From SIG223 sp964442785 (GTDB taxonomy: Bacteria; Bacillota_I; Bacilli_A; RFN20; DUOF01), in the NCBI GenBank assembly GCA_964442785.1, contig CAYTZW010000010.1:1-37362 (forward strand): a DNA stretch of 37,362 nt, given 5' to 3'. The notes beneath the pieces were generated by a model, which did no database searches, had not been told where the DNA came from, and saw nothing but the letters and a program-made list of their open reading frames with translations. Position numbers and translations under genes: made by a program. Positions within the stretch are counted from its first letter, which is position 1. The number at the start of each line of letters is the position of its first letter. Of this stretch, positions 1 to 7,639 are shown in pieces.

Positions 1-1
1 A

Positions 2-1972
2 TTATATAATGACGGTATTGCTAAACAAATTGATATGCCTGTTAACTGGTGTGAAGAATTAGGAACGGTTTTGGCTAATGATGAGGTAATTGACGGAAAA
101 TCTGAAAGAGGAGGCTTTCCTGTTGTAAGAAAAAATATGAAACAATGGGTTATGAATATTCCTGCTTATGCAGAAAAATTACTTGAAGGATTAGATGATT
201 TGGATTGGCCTGAATCTACCAAGGAAATTCAAAGAAATTGGATTGGTAAGTCAGTTGGAGCTCACGTTATTTTTAAAGTAGCTGATTTTGATGAAAACTT
301 TCCTGTTTTTACCACTAGAGCAGATACTTTGTTTGGAGCTACTTATTGTGTTTTAGCTCCTGAACATATTCTTGTAGATAAGATTACAAGTGCTGAAAAA
401 AGAAATGAAGTTGAAAACTATAAGAAAAAATGTGCTTCTAAGTCTGATTTAGAAAGAACTGAGCTTAATAAAGAAAAAACAGGAGTATTTACTGGTGCTT
501 ACGCAATTAACCCTGTAAATGGCAAAAAAATACCAATTTGGATTTCTGATTATGTTCTTGCAACTTATGGAACTGGTGCTATAATGGCTGTTCCTGCTCA
601 CGATGAGAGAGATTATGCTTTTGCTAAAAAGTTTGGACTTGAAATAATTCCTGTTCTAGCAGGTGGAAATGTTGAAGTTGAAGCCTTTGAAGGCGATGGT
701 GTTCATATTAATTCTTCTTTCTTGAATGGTTTAGGAAAACAAGAAGCAATAGATTGTATGATAGAATGGCTAGAAAATCATAAATGTGGTAACAAAAAAG
801 TTAATTACAAATTAAGAGAATGGATATTTGCTAGACAAAGATATTGGGGAGAACCTATTCCCATTATTCATCTTAGTGATGAAGATATTGTTTTAAGTGA
901 TGAAGATTTACCTCTTGTTTTACCAGTTTTAGATGATTATAAACCTAAAAAAAGTGGAGCAGCTCCTTTGGAAAATGCTTCTAGTTGGGTTAATGTTGAA
1001 GTAAATGGTAAGGAAGGAAAAAGAGAAACGAACACGATGCCTGGAAGTGCAGGTTCTAGTTGGTATTTTATTAGATATATTGATCCTAATAATGAAAAAG
1101 CTATCGCAGATTATGAGCTAATGAAACATTGGCTTCCTGTTGATTTGTATATTGGAGGTTCTGAACACGCGGTTGGACATTTATTGTATTCAAGATTTTG
1201 GACTAATTTCTTATTTGATAAAGGCATTGTTCCTGTTAAAGAACCTTTTAAGAAATTGTATCATCAAGGTATGATTTTAGGCGAAAATGGCGAAAAAATG
1301 AGTAAATCAAGAGGAAATGTAATTAATCCTGATGAAATTGTAAAAGAATATGGTGCTGATGCTTTAAGATTATATGAAATGTTTATGGGTCCTTTGGAAG
1401 CTTCTTTACCTTGGTCTACTTCTGGACTTGAAGGTTCTAAAAAGTTCATTGATAGAGTTTTTAGGCTTATTGTCGATAATAAAGATAAAATTGTTTTAGA
1501 CAATGACTTAAGTCTTGAAAAGTCTTATCATAAAATGGTTAAAAAAGTAACTTCTGATTTTGAAAGTTTACAATTTAATACCGCTATTTCTGCAATGATG
1601 ATTTTTATTAATGATGCTTATAAAGCAGATAAAATATATAAAGAATATATAGAAGGATTTGTTAAAATGTTTTCTTGTATTTGTCCTCATATTGGAGAAG
1701 AATTATGGTCTATTTTAGGACATAACAAAACAATAGCATACGATCCTTGGCCTATTTTTGATGAAGCAAAAACGATTGATGAAGAAATTGAAATAGGAGT
1801 TCAAGTTAATGGAAAATTAAGAGGAACTATTAAATGTGCTAGAGATGAAAATCAAGAAATATTAAAAGAAAAGGCATTAAATATTCCTAATGTAAAAGTC
1901 TTTACAGAAGGAAAAGAAATAGTAAAAGTAATTGTAGTTCCTAATAGAATAGTAAATATTGTAGTTAGATAA
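2..1972 (+). CDS. leuS: Leucyl-tRNA synthetase, C-terminal part (5' end outside window)
   Basis: Charges tRNA-Leu with leucine in the cytoplasm. The frame is open from base 2, so this is an edge-truncated gene and not one starting at the first internal ATG (base 35). Visible parts, in order, are the CP1 editing domain (TTRADTLFGATY and the GTGAIMAVPAHDERD block), the leucine-specific GSAGSSWYFIRY motif, the class I KMSKS loop (bases 1295-1309), and the anticodon-binding and C-terminal domains ending in a VNGKLRG segment. The N-terminal HIGH motif lies off the left edge. A strong terminator follows the stop directly, so leuS ends its transcript here. The identity is certain from conserved class I LeuS motifs. 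Confidence 0.97.
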   Translation, partial: LYNDGIAKQIDMPVNWCEELGTVLANDEVIDGKSERGGFPVVRKNMKQWVMNIPAYAEKLLEGLDDLDWPESTKEIQRNWIGKSVGAHVIFKVADFDENFPVFTTRADTLFGATYCVLAPEHILVDKITSAEKRNEVENYKKKCASKSDLERTELNKEKTGVFTGAYAINPVNGKKIPIWISDYVLATYGTGAIMAVPAHDERDYAFAKKFGLEIIPVLAGGNVEVEAFEGDGVHINSSFLNGLGKQEAIDCMIEWLENHKCGNKKVNYKLREWIFARQRYWGEPIPIIHLSDEDIVLSDEDLPLVLPVLDDYKPKKSGAAPLENASSWVNVEVNGKEGKRETNTMPGSAGSSWYFIRYIDPNNEKAIADYELMKHWLPVDLYIGGSEHAVGHLLYSRFWTNFLFDKGIVPVKEPFKKLYHQGMILGENGEKMSKSRGNVINPDEIVKEYGADALRLYEMFMGPLEASLPWSTSGLEGSKKFIDRVFRLIVDNKDKIVLDNDLSLEKSYHKMVKKVTSDFESLQFNTAISAMMIFINDAYKADKIYKEYIEGFVKMFSCICPHIGEELWSILGHNKTIAYDPWPIFDEAKTIDEEIEIGVQVNGKLRGTIKCARDENQEILKEKALNIPNVKVFTEGKEIVKVIVVPNRIVNIVVR

Positions 1973-1999
1973 GAATATCGTTGATGATATTCTTTTTTT
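1973..1999 (+). terminator. Rho-independent terminator of leuS
   Basis: A perfect 7-bp stem, GAATATC (1973-1979) with GATATTC (1986-1992), has a 6-nt loop and is followed by seven T residues. It abuts the leuS stop codon. Confidence 0.9.
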
Positions 2000-2007
2000 A
2001 GTAAAAT

Positions 2008-2162
2008 CGTTTTTATGAAGTAAAATATACAAATGAGCAAATAACAGATAAGGTTATTAAAGAAGGAATAGAACAATTATCAAAAATAAAATTTCCTTAT
2101 TATAATTTAGACTTTATTTCTAAAAATGGTTTTAATACAAGCTTAAAAATTTTAAATTTATA
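2008..2162 (+). pseudogene. Unidentified gene remnant (C-terminal tail without start)
   Basis: One frame stays open for about 50 codons and ends in TAA at 2160-2162. It has no start codon or ribosome binding site and follows an in-frame stop. The translation (for example QLSKIKFPYYNLDF) looks like the end of a protein rather than noise, but I do not recognise the family. It lies in a stretch of about 550 bases between leuS and the Cse60-like gene that appears to hold decayed genes. It could still be a chance open frame in AT-rich DNA. Confidence 0.3.
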
Positions 2163-2235
2163 ACTTTAAGTGATTTTTATTCGGATTTTTAATTTTATCG
2201 CCTTTATCTAGAATTTTTTATATGGACATAATTTC

Positions 2236-2300
2236 AGAAAAAAACTACATTGAAATACAGAAAAAAAGTACATTGAAACGTGGAAAAAAACTACATTGAA
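2236..2300 (+). repeat. Three 19-bp direct repeats at exact 23-bp period
   Basis: The copies start at 2236, 2259 and 2282. They read AGAAAAAAACTACATTGAA, AGAAAAAAAGTACATTGAA and GGAAAAAAACTACATTGAA. Each pair is separated by four unrelated bases. The array lies 35 bp upstream of the start of a 33-codon ORF with a good ribosome binding site. Exact phasing and only one or two differences between copies suggest a cooperative protein-binding region in a promoter. Three copies with 4-bp spacers are not a CRISPR. Confidence 0.75.
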
Positions 2301-2334
2301 GTTTGACATTGTATGTTCATAAGGTGATGAAAAT

Positions 2335-2436
2335 ATGAAGGAACTTAGTTTACTAATTGTAATAATTGGTGGAGAAATGGCTTATACAAGAAAAGACGGT
2401 GTTAAGATAATTCCAATAGGTTGTTTAAAAGATTAA
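2335..2436 (+). pseudogene. Remnant of an AAA/DUF4143-type ATPase gene: start joined to C-terminal tail
   Basis: This 33-codon ORF has a strong ribosome binding site (AAGGTGATG) and an ATG start. The product contains the segments GGEMAY and PIGCLKD. From memory these resemble the C-terminal end of ATP-binding proteins of the DUF4143 class; that is a recollection, not a search result. With the repeat array upstream, the simplest reading is an ATPase gene with an internal deletion that kept its promoter, start and last roughly 30 codons. An intact ATPase of this class lies at 6127-7455 but has a different C-terminus, so the two are not recent copies. A real small peptide cannot be excluded. Confidence 0.4.
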
Positions 2437-2519
2437 AAATAGTTGAGTTATTACTAATAGTTTTAATTTTCACTTTTTTTCGACACTTGAACTTTATTAT
2501 TATCTTTAAGGGTGGTAAA

Positions 2520-2696
2520 ATGTATAAAGTAAAGATATTTGATGAAGAACACGAACTTGATTTAGAAGCTGCAATTAATCTTTTTTTGAAAAATCATAAT
2601 ATTGAATTAGTTGATATTAAGTATTCGATAGCAGCTTTTACTAGTGTTAAAGATGAACAAGTTTATTGTTATAGTGCTTTGCTAATTTATAAATAA
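2520..2696 (+). CDS. Cse60-like small sporulation protein
   Basis: A 58-residue protein starting MYKVKIFDEE and ending in DEQVYCYSALLIYK. Length, the KVKIFDEE opening and the DEQxYCxSA ending match the Cse60 family, named for a SigE-controlled B. subtilis sporulation gene. Its biochemical role is unknown to me. The start is the ATG at 2520, preceded by AAGGGTGG at good spacing; the longer open frame upstream encodes an unlikely hydrophobic extension and has no ribosome binding site. The next gene follows 8 bp after the stop, so the two are probably co-transcribed. Mother-cell expression is inferred from the family. Confidence 0.75.
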   Translation: MYKVKIFDEEHELDLEAAINLFLKNHNIELVDIKYSIAAFTSVKDEQVYCYSALLIYK

Positions 2697-2704
2697 GGAG
2701 TTTT

Positions 2705-3163
2705 ATGGAAAAGAAAAAGTGGTTATTTGGAAGTCTTTTTTTGTTAGTTATAGTTTTAGGTGTTTTTTTTGTAGTGCTTAAAAATAATGAAAAATCTCCT
2801 GTTGAAAAAAGAATTGATAAGATTAAAAAAGAACTTGTTAATCATTCTAAAGAGGAAGCTTTTTCTTGTGTAAATATTGAAACTAAATTACAAAATAATG
2901 TTGTTTATGTTTTTGATATTACTTCTTTGTGTGGTGATATTAAGGATTTAAAAGTTGTTATTATTAGTGAAGATGATAGTGATTTTTTATTAACTTATGG
3001 TTTTTATCAAAATAGTGATATTTTAGTTTTAGAAAAGGCAAATGATGAAGATATAACTTTAATTCGTTTACTTACTAGTTCTTCTTCGTATTTAAGTGAT
3101 TTTTATGTTTATTTGAGTTATAATGATGTAGTAGAGTATTTGAAAGTTGGTATAGGTGATTAG
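2705..3163 (+). CDS. Unknown membrane-anchored protein
   Basis: A 152-residue protein with a positively charged start (MEKKKW) and a hydrophobic segment at about residues 7-26, then a mainly hydrophilic domain. This fits a single N-terminal anchor or uncleaved signal, with the rest outside the membrane. Two cysteines (near residues 58 and 79) could form a disulfide if exported. An AAGGAG ribosome binding site sits just upstream. It lies between a Cse60-like gene and mnmA and nearly touches the latter. A sporulation role is possible from the neighbour but not shown; I do not recognise the family. Confidence 0.7.
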   Translation: MEKKKWLFGSLFLLVIVLGVFFVVLKNNEKSPVEKRIDKIKKELVNHSKEEAFSCVNIETKLQNNVVYVFDITSLCGDIKDLKVVIISEDDSDFLLTYGFYQNSDILVLEKANDEDITLIRLLTSSSSYLSDFYVYLSYNDVVEYLKVGIGD

Positions 3164-3164
3164 T

Positions 3165-4307
3165 ATGGCTAAAGTAATGATAATGCTAAGTGGTGGTGTT
3201 GATAGTGCGGTGGCTGCTTATTTGTTAAAAAAAGAAGGACACGAAGTTATTGCAGGTTTTATGAGAAATTGGGACTCTTCTTTGAATAATGATATTTTAG
3301 GAAATCCTAGTTTAAGTGAAGAAGATATTTGCCCTCAAGAAAAAGATTATTTAGATGCTAAAAAAGTGGCTGATAAACTTGGAATTGAGTTATATCGTAT
3401 TGATTTTATTAAAGAGTATTGGGATAATGTTTTTTCTTTCTTTTTAAGCGAATATAAAAAAGGAAGAACTCCTAATCCTGATATACTATGTAACAAATAT
3501 ATCAAATTTGATTCTTTTTTGAAGTTTGCAGAGCAATTTGATGTTGACTATGTAGCAACTGGTCATTATGCCAAAATCGAACACAGAGAAGACGGAACTA
3601 GCGTTTTATACAAAGCTAGTGATTTGAATAAAGACCAAAGTTATTTTTTGTGTCAAGTTTCTCAAAATCAATTAAAGAACATTTTGTTTCCTTTAGAAAA
3701 TATTACCAAACCTGAAGTTAGAAAAATCGCCGAAGATTTAGGATTAGATGTTGCTGCTAAAAAAGATTCCACTGGAATTTGTTTTATTGGAGAAAGAAAT
3801 TTCAAAGAGTTTTTAAAAAACTATTTACCTTCTAAAAAAGGAAAAATTGTTAATGTTGAAAATAATGATGTAGTTGGAGAACACGACGGCGTTTTATATT
3901 ATACCATTGGTCAAAGAAAAGGGCTTGGAATAGGTGGCATTGTTTCATATCAAGGTGGTAGTTGGTTTGTAGTTGGTAAAAATGTTGAAAAGAATATTTT
4001 ATATGTTGCTCAAAATGGTGAAAATGAATATTTAGTTTCTGATTCTTGTTTAGTAAGTGATGTTAATTATCTTGATGAAAGACTAGTAAATAATCTTGAA
4101 TGTTGTGCTAAATTTAGATATCGACAAGAAGATAATAAAGTGAAAATAACGATTAATCCAGACAAAACTATTTTAGTTACTTATCCTCAAGGAATAAAAG
4201 CGGTTACTCCAGGGCAAGAAGCGGTATTTTATTTAGGAGATGTTTGCCTTGGTGGCGGTAGAATTGATAAAGTCTATCGTAAGGGAAAAGAAATTATCTA
4301 TTATTAG
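3165..4307 (+). CDS. mnmA: tRNA-specific 2-thiouridylase MnmA
   Basis: Thiolates the wobble uridine U34 of tRNA-Lys, -Glu and -Gln in the cytoplasm using ATP and a persulfide sulfur. The ATP-pyrophosphatase motif SGGVDS is at residues 9-14. The two catalytic cysteines are Cys109 (in NPDILCNKYIKF) and Cys206 (in STGICFIGE). YYTIGQRKGLG begins the central barrel domain. At 380 residues it is full length. The ATG at 3165 is preferred to the in-frame GTG at 3156 because AGGTGA lies 5 bases before it; the GTG is inside that ribosome binding site. The start nearly abuts the stop of the preceding gene. Confidence 0.97.
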   Translation: MAKVMIMLSGGVDSAVAAYLLKKEGHEVIAGFMRNWDSSLNNDILGNPSLSEEDICPQEKDYLDAKKVADKLGIELYRIDFIKEYWDNVFSFFLSEYKKGRTPNPDILCNKYIKFDSFLKFAEQFDVDYVATGHYAKIEHREDGTSVLYKASDLNKDQSYFLCQVSQNQLKNILFPLENITKPEVRKIAEDLGLDVAAKKDSTGICFIGERNFKEFLKNYLPSKKGKIVNVENNDVVGEHDGVLYYTIGQRKGLGIGGIVSYQGGSWFVVGKNVEKNILYVAQNGENEYLVSDSCLVSDVNYLDERLVNNLECCAKFRYRQEDNKVKITINPDKTILVTYPQGIKAVTPGQEAVFYLGDVCLGGGRIDKVYRKGKEIIYY

Positions 4308-4328
4308 GTTACTTGGTAACCTTTTTTT
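4306..4328 (+). terminator. Rho-independent terminator of mnmA
   Basis: GGTTAC and GTAACC pair around a TTG loop (4307-4321) and are followed by seven T residues. The hairpin begins within the mnmA stop codon. Confidence 0.9.
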
Positions 4329-4374
4329 ATTAAAATGTTGTAAGACGCTATAATTATGATATGAGGTGATTGTG

Positions 4375-4644
4375 ATGAGTAAAATAAGACCATCAGCAGA
4401 TTTACGTAATAAACATAATGAACTAGCAACATATTGTAAAGAATCTAATGAGGCAGTTTATATTACTGTTAATGGGAGAGATGATACGGTTCTTTTAAGT
4501 GTTTCCGAGTATAATCAAATGGTTGCTGAATTAACTTTATTAAGAGAATTAGCAGAAGCAGAGGCTGATGTAAAAAATAATCGACTTTCTGAATTTAATG
4601 GTTTTGATGATTTAAGAAAAAAGATTTTAGGAAGGAAATCATAA
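4375..4644 (+). CDS. Phd/YefM-family antitoxin
   Basis: An 89-residue antitoxin of a type II toxin-antitoxin module. The N-terminal half (MSKIRPSADLRNKHNEL, then VYITVNGRDDTVLLS and EYNQM) is the Phd/YefM DNA-binding fold. The C-terminal half is charged and would wrap the toxin. The ATG at 4375 is chosen over an upstream in-frame GTG because AGGTGAT precedes it at normal spacing. The stop overlaps the toxin start (TAATG), the usual antitoxin-toxin coupling. The toxin is frameshifted, so the antitoxin probably survives alone and may still bind its own promoter. Confidence 0.9.
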   Translation: MSKIRPSADLRNKHNELATYCKESNEAVYITVNGRDDTVLLSVSEYNQMVAELTLLRELAEAEADVKNNRLSEFNGFDDLRKKILGRKS

Positions 4645-4954
4645 TGAGTTATACATTATTAAAGACAGATAAATTTAATGAACAACTTAATAGATCAATA
4701 AATTATGTTGCAGATATTTTTGGAAAAAAAGTTGCCATTGAGGTTTTAAATGAATTGGAAAATAAAATATCTTTACTTAAAGATTTTGCTTATAAGGGAA
4801 TATTATTCCATATTCTATTTCTTTAAAAAGAAGAAATTATCGAGCATTAATAATTAACAAACATTTAATAATATATGAAGTTTTAGAAAAAGAAAAACAA
4901 GTTATTTTATATGGGCTATTTAGTTCTAAACAAGAATACATTAATCTTATTTAA
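4644..4954 (+). pseudogene. ParE/RelE-type toxin, frameshifted
   Basis: The first frame gives 60 residues (MSYTLLKTDKFNEQL...) and stops at 4826. Switching frame at about 4794 restores a continuous ParE/RelE ending: IIPYSISLKRRNYRALI, then LIIYEVLEKEKQVILYGLF, to TAA at 4952-4954. The switch is explained by loss of one A in an expected AAAGGG, since the present sequence reads TATAAGGG. The joined product would be about 103 residues, normal for the family. The missing C-terminal half holds the conserved strand residues, so the short product is probably inactive. A sequencing or assembly error in one read position would look the same. Confidence 0.85.
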
Positions 4955-5090
4955 AAATAATTTTATTAAAAAATGATGTCTTTATTTAGTAGAATGAAGG
5001 TCAATTAGTTTTAATATTTAACAAATAATCTTGAGTTTTGAAATTTTATATCTTTTTTATGTTATTATATTATTAGGGGAGGTGCCTGAA

Positions 5091-6056
5091 ATGGAAAATG
5101 AAGCTAAAGTAAAAGATTTAGTCTATACTTTTGGAAAACTGGTTTCCTTACCTGAACAAGAATTAGATAAATTTGTTAATCGTTTAAAGGATTTAAGTCC
5201 TAATGAAATTGTCAAAATCGTTATTATTGAATTATATAAATTATATCAACAAAAAAGATTATCCTGGGAACAAATAATAGAAAATAAAGATAAGATATTT
5301 TCTTTGAATTCTGATTATCATTCTATCCAAGATTTAATAAATGAACTTAATGATATTCAACAAAAGAATTTGTTAAATCAACGTGTACCATTGGAAGAAA
5401 ATCATAGATTAGTCAATGAAGCTTTTGATAAGTTTAATGATTTAATAAAAGATGAAGGACTAGACTGTTATCATACTGGTGGAGTTACGGCTTTTTTTGA
5501 AACTAAGACACCTTTAAATCGTTATCACGGAGATTTAGATTTAATGATTAATGAAGAACAGTTAGGTATTTTAAAAAAGATTATTGATAAAAATCCAGAT
5601 TTTTCTTTACAATCACATATGTTTGAAAAAGATGACACAGGACACGAATTTTCAATTAGATATAAAGATAGTATTATGACTATAGGATTATTTTTGTTTG
5701 AAAGAGAAAATGACAATTCTATTAATTATAAGAGTTACTATTTTGAAAATGATAAAATGATGTGCAAGGAAGTAAGAAAAAATGCAATATGTGCTGATTT
5801 GGAATTGGATAGTTCTTTAAAGTATCACAATGGTATTCCATATCGAGCAATGTCGTTGGAGTCAATGTATCTTAGTAAAAGAAATGGTCGAGAAAAAGAT
5901 AAATATGATGCTAATTTAATTGTAAATTTGATTGATAGGGAAAAATTAGCAATGCTAGAAAATGAACTCAAGTCTTCTACTATGGATAAAAAATTAGTTG
6001 ACAGGGGAACTTTTTATGATTTTTGTCAAGAATTTAATATTCAAAGAAATAAATAG
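5091..6056 (+). CDS. Nucleotidyltransferase-fold protein, function unknown
   Basis: A 321-residue protein. Its N-terminal third is helical and charged. The middle carries HTGGVTAFFETKTPLNRYHGDLDLMI, written here only to mark residues of about 127-152: a Gly-Gly helix start followed by an Asp-x-Asp pair, as in minimal nucleotidyltransferase folds such as AbiEii-like or antibiotic nucleotidyltransferases. The later KRNGREKDKYD segment fits the basic Arg/Lys-Asp region of those proteins. The ATG at 5091 follows GGGGAGGTG, so the longer frame from 5031 is rejected. The substrate cannot be told. No antitoxin partner is adjacent, though a broken toxin-antitoxin pair lies just upstream. Confidence 0.65.
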   Translation: MENEAKVKDLVYTFGKLVSLPEQELDKFVNRLKDLSPNEIVKIVIIELYKLYQQKRLSWEQIIENKDKIFSLNSDYHSIQDLINELNDIQQKNLLNQRVPLEENHRLVNEAFDKFNDLIKDEGLDCYHTGGVTAFFETKTPLNRYHGDLDLMINEEQLGILKKIIDKNPDFSLQSHMFEKDDTGHEFSIRYKDSIMTIGLFLFERENDNSINYKSYYFENDKMMCKEVRKNAICADLELDSSLKYHNGIPYRAMSLESMYLSKRNGREKDKYDANLIVNLIDREKLAMLENELKSSTMDKKLVDRGTFYDFCQEFNIQRNK

Positions 6057-6070
6057 AATAAATTATATTA

Positions 6071-6116
6071 AAAAAGCCTAATTTCAAGTTATATACGCTT
6101 GATTTAGGCTTTTTTT
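6071..6116. terminator. Bidirectional terminator between convergent genes
   Basis: AGCCTAA (6075-6081) pairs with TTAGGCT (6104-6110), and CAAG pairs with CTTG inside it. There are runs of A on the left and T on the right. It serves the nucleotidyltransferase gene on the + strand and the ATPase gene on the - strand. Confidence 0.85.
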
Positions 6117-6126
6117 AAAGAGAAAA

Positions 6127-7455
6127 TTAGAAAAACATAATCATATAAATTGGCATATAAATGAGATTATTTTTCTCAAAAATATTTCTTTCATTAGAAA
6201 GGACATATCCTTTTTTAATATGGTAATCTTTATTTGTTAAAAACTTGTTTATTGCATTGTGAATGGTATAATCTTTTCCTGATTTTACTTCGATTGGAAT
6301 AACTGAAAGACTATTATAATCATCTATTAAAAAATCTACTTCACCATTTGATTTATTGTCATAATAAAATAAGTTGTATCCGTGTGCTTTTAATTCACTA
6401 GCCACAACGGATTCATAAACCGTTCCAAGATTTATGCTTTTTTCATCATTAAGCACTGCCTTGATATTATTTTTGTAAAGAATATTAGTTAGTATTCCTA
6501 CATCATTAAGGTAGAGTTTTAATAAATTTTTGCCACTTGATTCGATAAGAGGAAATACAAGTGTAGATAATGCTTTTACTTCAAGTGCAATACCTAAATT
6601 AATTAGATAGTCAAATTCATCTTGATAATTGGAAAATTTTTTTCCTTTAATATTTTCAATATTTTGAATAACAACTCTTTTCTTTTTGTTTTCTAAATTT
6701 GAAGGAATTAAATCATAGATACGTTTAATTTTTAATTTATGTTCTTTATCATATTTGCTAGCATCGTCACCATAATAATTATAAATATCAGCTTGTATTT
6801 TACGAATTTCCGCAATGTTCTTTTTCTCAATAAAACTATTTACAGCATCTGGAAGTCCTCCAACAAGTAAATATTTTTTAAATAAATCCAAAAGTTTATT
6901 ATGTGTAGAAAGTTCTAAAGATTCAAGGTTTTCAAATTTTGCTTTTAATGAATTAATTGTATAATCATTAAAACCATTGGCAAGTAAAAATTCTTCAAAA
7001 TCTAGTGGAAACATATGTACAATATCAATACTTCCTATGGGAATAGAAGGTGTTTTAGCAAGTGTTACGCCAAGCAGAGAGCCACTGCAAATATAAGTGA
7101 ATTTATCATCTTGTTTTAAGAATTTTAACATTGTCAAAAATTGGGGATATTCTTGGATTTCATCAATGAAGATAAGAGTGTTTTCCTTTTCTTTCATTTT
7201 ATCTCCTGCAATCATACTTAATTGCAAATAAAAATCATCTTTATTATTAATATTTTTAAAAAGTTTTTCTCCAAGTGAATCTTCAACGAAATTAATTTCA
7301 ATATAGTTAGTAAATATATCTTTTAAAAGTTCTTTTCCAATATATCTAATAATATAAGATTTTCCAATTTGTCTAGCACCATCGATAATCATAATTTTAT
7401 TAGAACCATTTTTTAAATAGTTGACAATGGTTTGTTCTATTTTTCGTTTTAACAT
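6127..7455 (-). CDS. AAA-family ATPase with DUF4143 / nuclease-like C-terminus
   Basis: A 442-residue ATP-binding protein. Walker A is GARQIGKS near residue 26, Walker B is TLIFIDEIQ near residue 93, and a sensor-like ICSGSLLG follows. The C-terminal third carries GEVDFLI and IPIEVKSGKDY, spaced like the Asp...Glu-x-Lys core of PD-(D/E)XK nuclease folds. This is the arrangement of AAA_14 plus DUF4143 proteins, common in gut bacteria and of unclear function. The ATG start has AAGGAG just upstream. The gene runs against its neighbours and has a phased repeat array upstream, so it looks like a self-contained mobile or accessory unit. Confidence 0.88.
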   Translation of the reverse strand: MLKRKIEQTIVNYLKNGSNKIMIIDGARQIGKSYIIRYIGKELLKDIFTNYIEINFVEDSLGEKLFKNINNKDDFYLQLSMIAGDKMKEKENTLIFIDEIQEYPQFLTMLKFLKQDDKFTYICSGSLLGVTLAKTPSIPIGSIDIVHMFPLDFEEFLLANGFNDYTINSLKAKFENLESLELSTHNKLLDLFKKYLLVGGLPDAVNSFIEKKNIAEIRKIQADIYNYYGDDASKYDKEHKLKIKRIYDLIPSNLENKKKRVVIQNIENIKGKKFSNYQDEFDYLINLGIALEVKALSTLVFPLIESSGKNLLKLYLNDVGILTNILYKNNIKAVLNDEKSINLGTVYESVVASELKAHGYNLFYYDNKSNGEVDFLIDDYNSLSVIPIEVKSGKDYTIHNAINKFLTNKDYHIKKGYVLSNERNIFEKNNLIYMPIYMIMFF

Positions 7456-7487
7456 TATCTTTTTCTCCTTTTATAGTTTTTATATTA

Positions 7488-7562
7488 CACTTTTCCTATA
7501 AAAATTACAATGAAATTTTCCACTTTTCCTATAAAATACAGTGTTAAAAACTACACTTTTCC
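7488..7562 (-). repeat. CACTTTTCC repeats at exact 33-bp period upstream of the ATPase
   Basis: On the + strand CACTTTTCC begins at 7488, 7521 and 7554, exactly 33 bp (about three helical turns) apart. The first two copies extend to CACTTTTCCTATAAAA. In gene orientation the motif is GGAAAAGTG, 33 to about 107 bp upstream of the ATPase start. Same-face spacing points to cooperative protein binding, possibly autoregulation. No clean housekeeping promoter was picked out in this AT-rich leader. Confidence 0.7.
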
Positions 7563-7596
7563 ATATTTTAGTGTTTTCTAAAGGATTTTTGTCATA

Positions 7597-7622
7597 ATAA
7601 AAAGAACCATATTAGGCTCTTT
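7597..7622 (-). terminator. Rho-independent terminator of the M3 peptidase gene
   Basis: Read on the - strand, AAAGAGCC and GGTTCTTT pair around a 6-nt loop and continue into a T-run. It lies 18 bp past the peptidase stop codon. Confidence 0.8.
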
Positions 7623-7639
7623 TAATTTAAAAATAGATT

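Noticed and set aside
2236..2300. CRISPR-like array
   Set aside because: Only three units with 4-bp spacers and no cas genes; better explained as a phased binding region.
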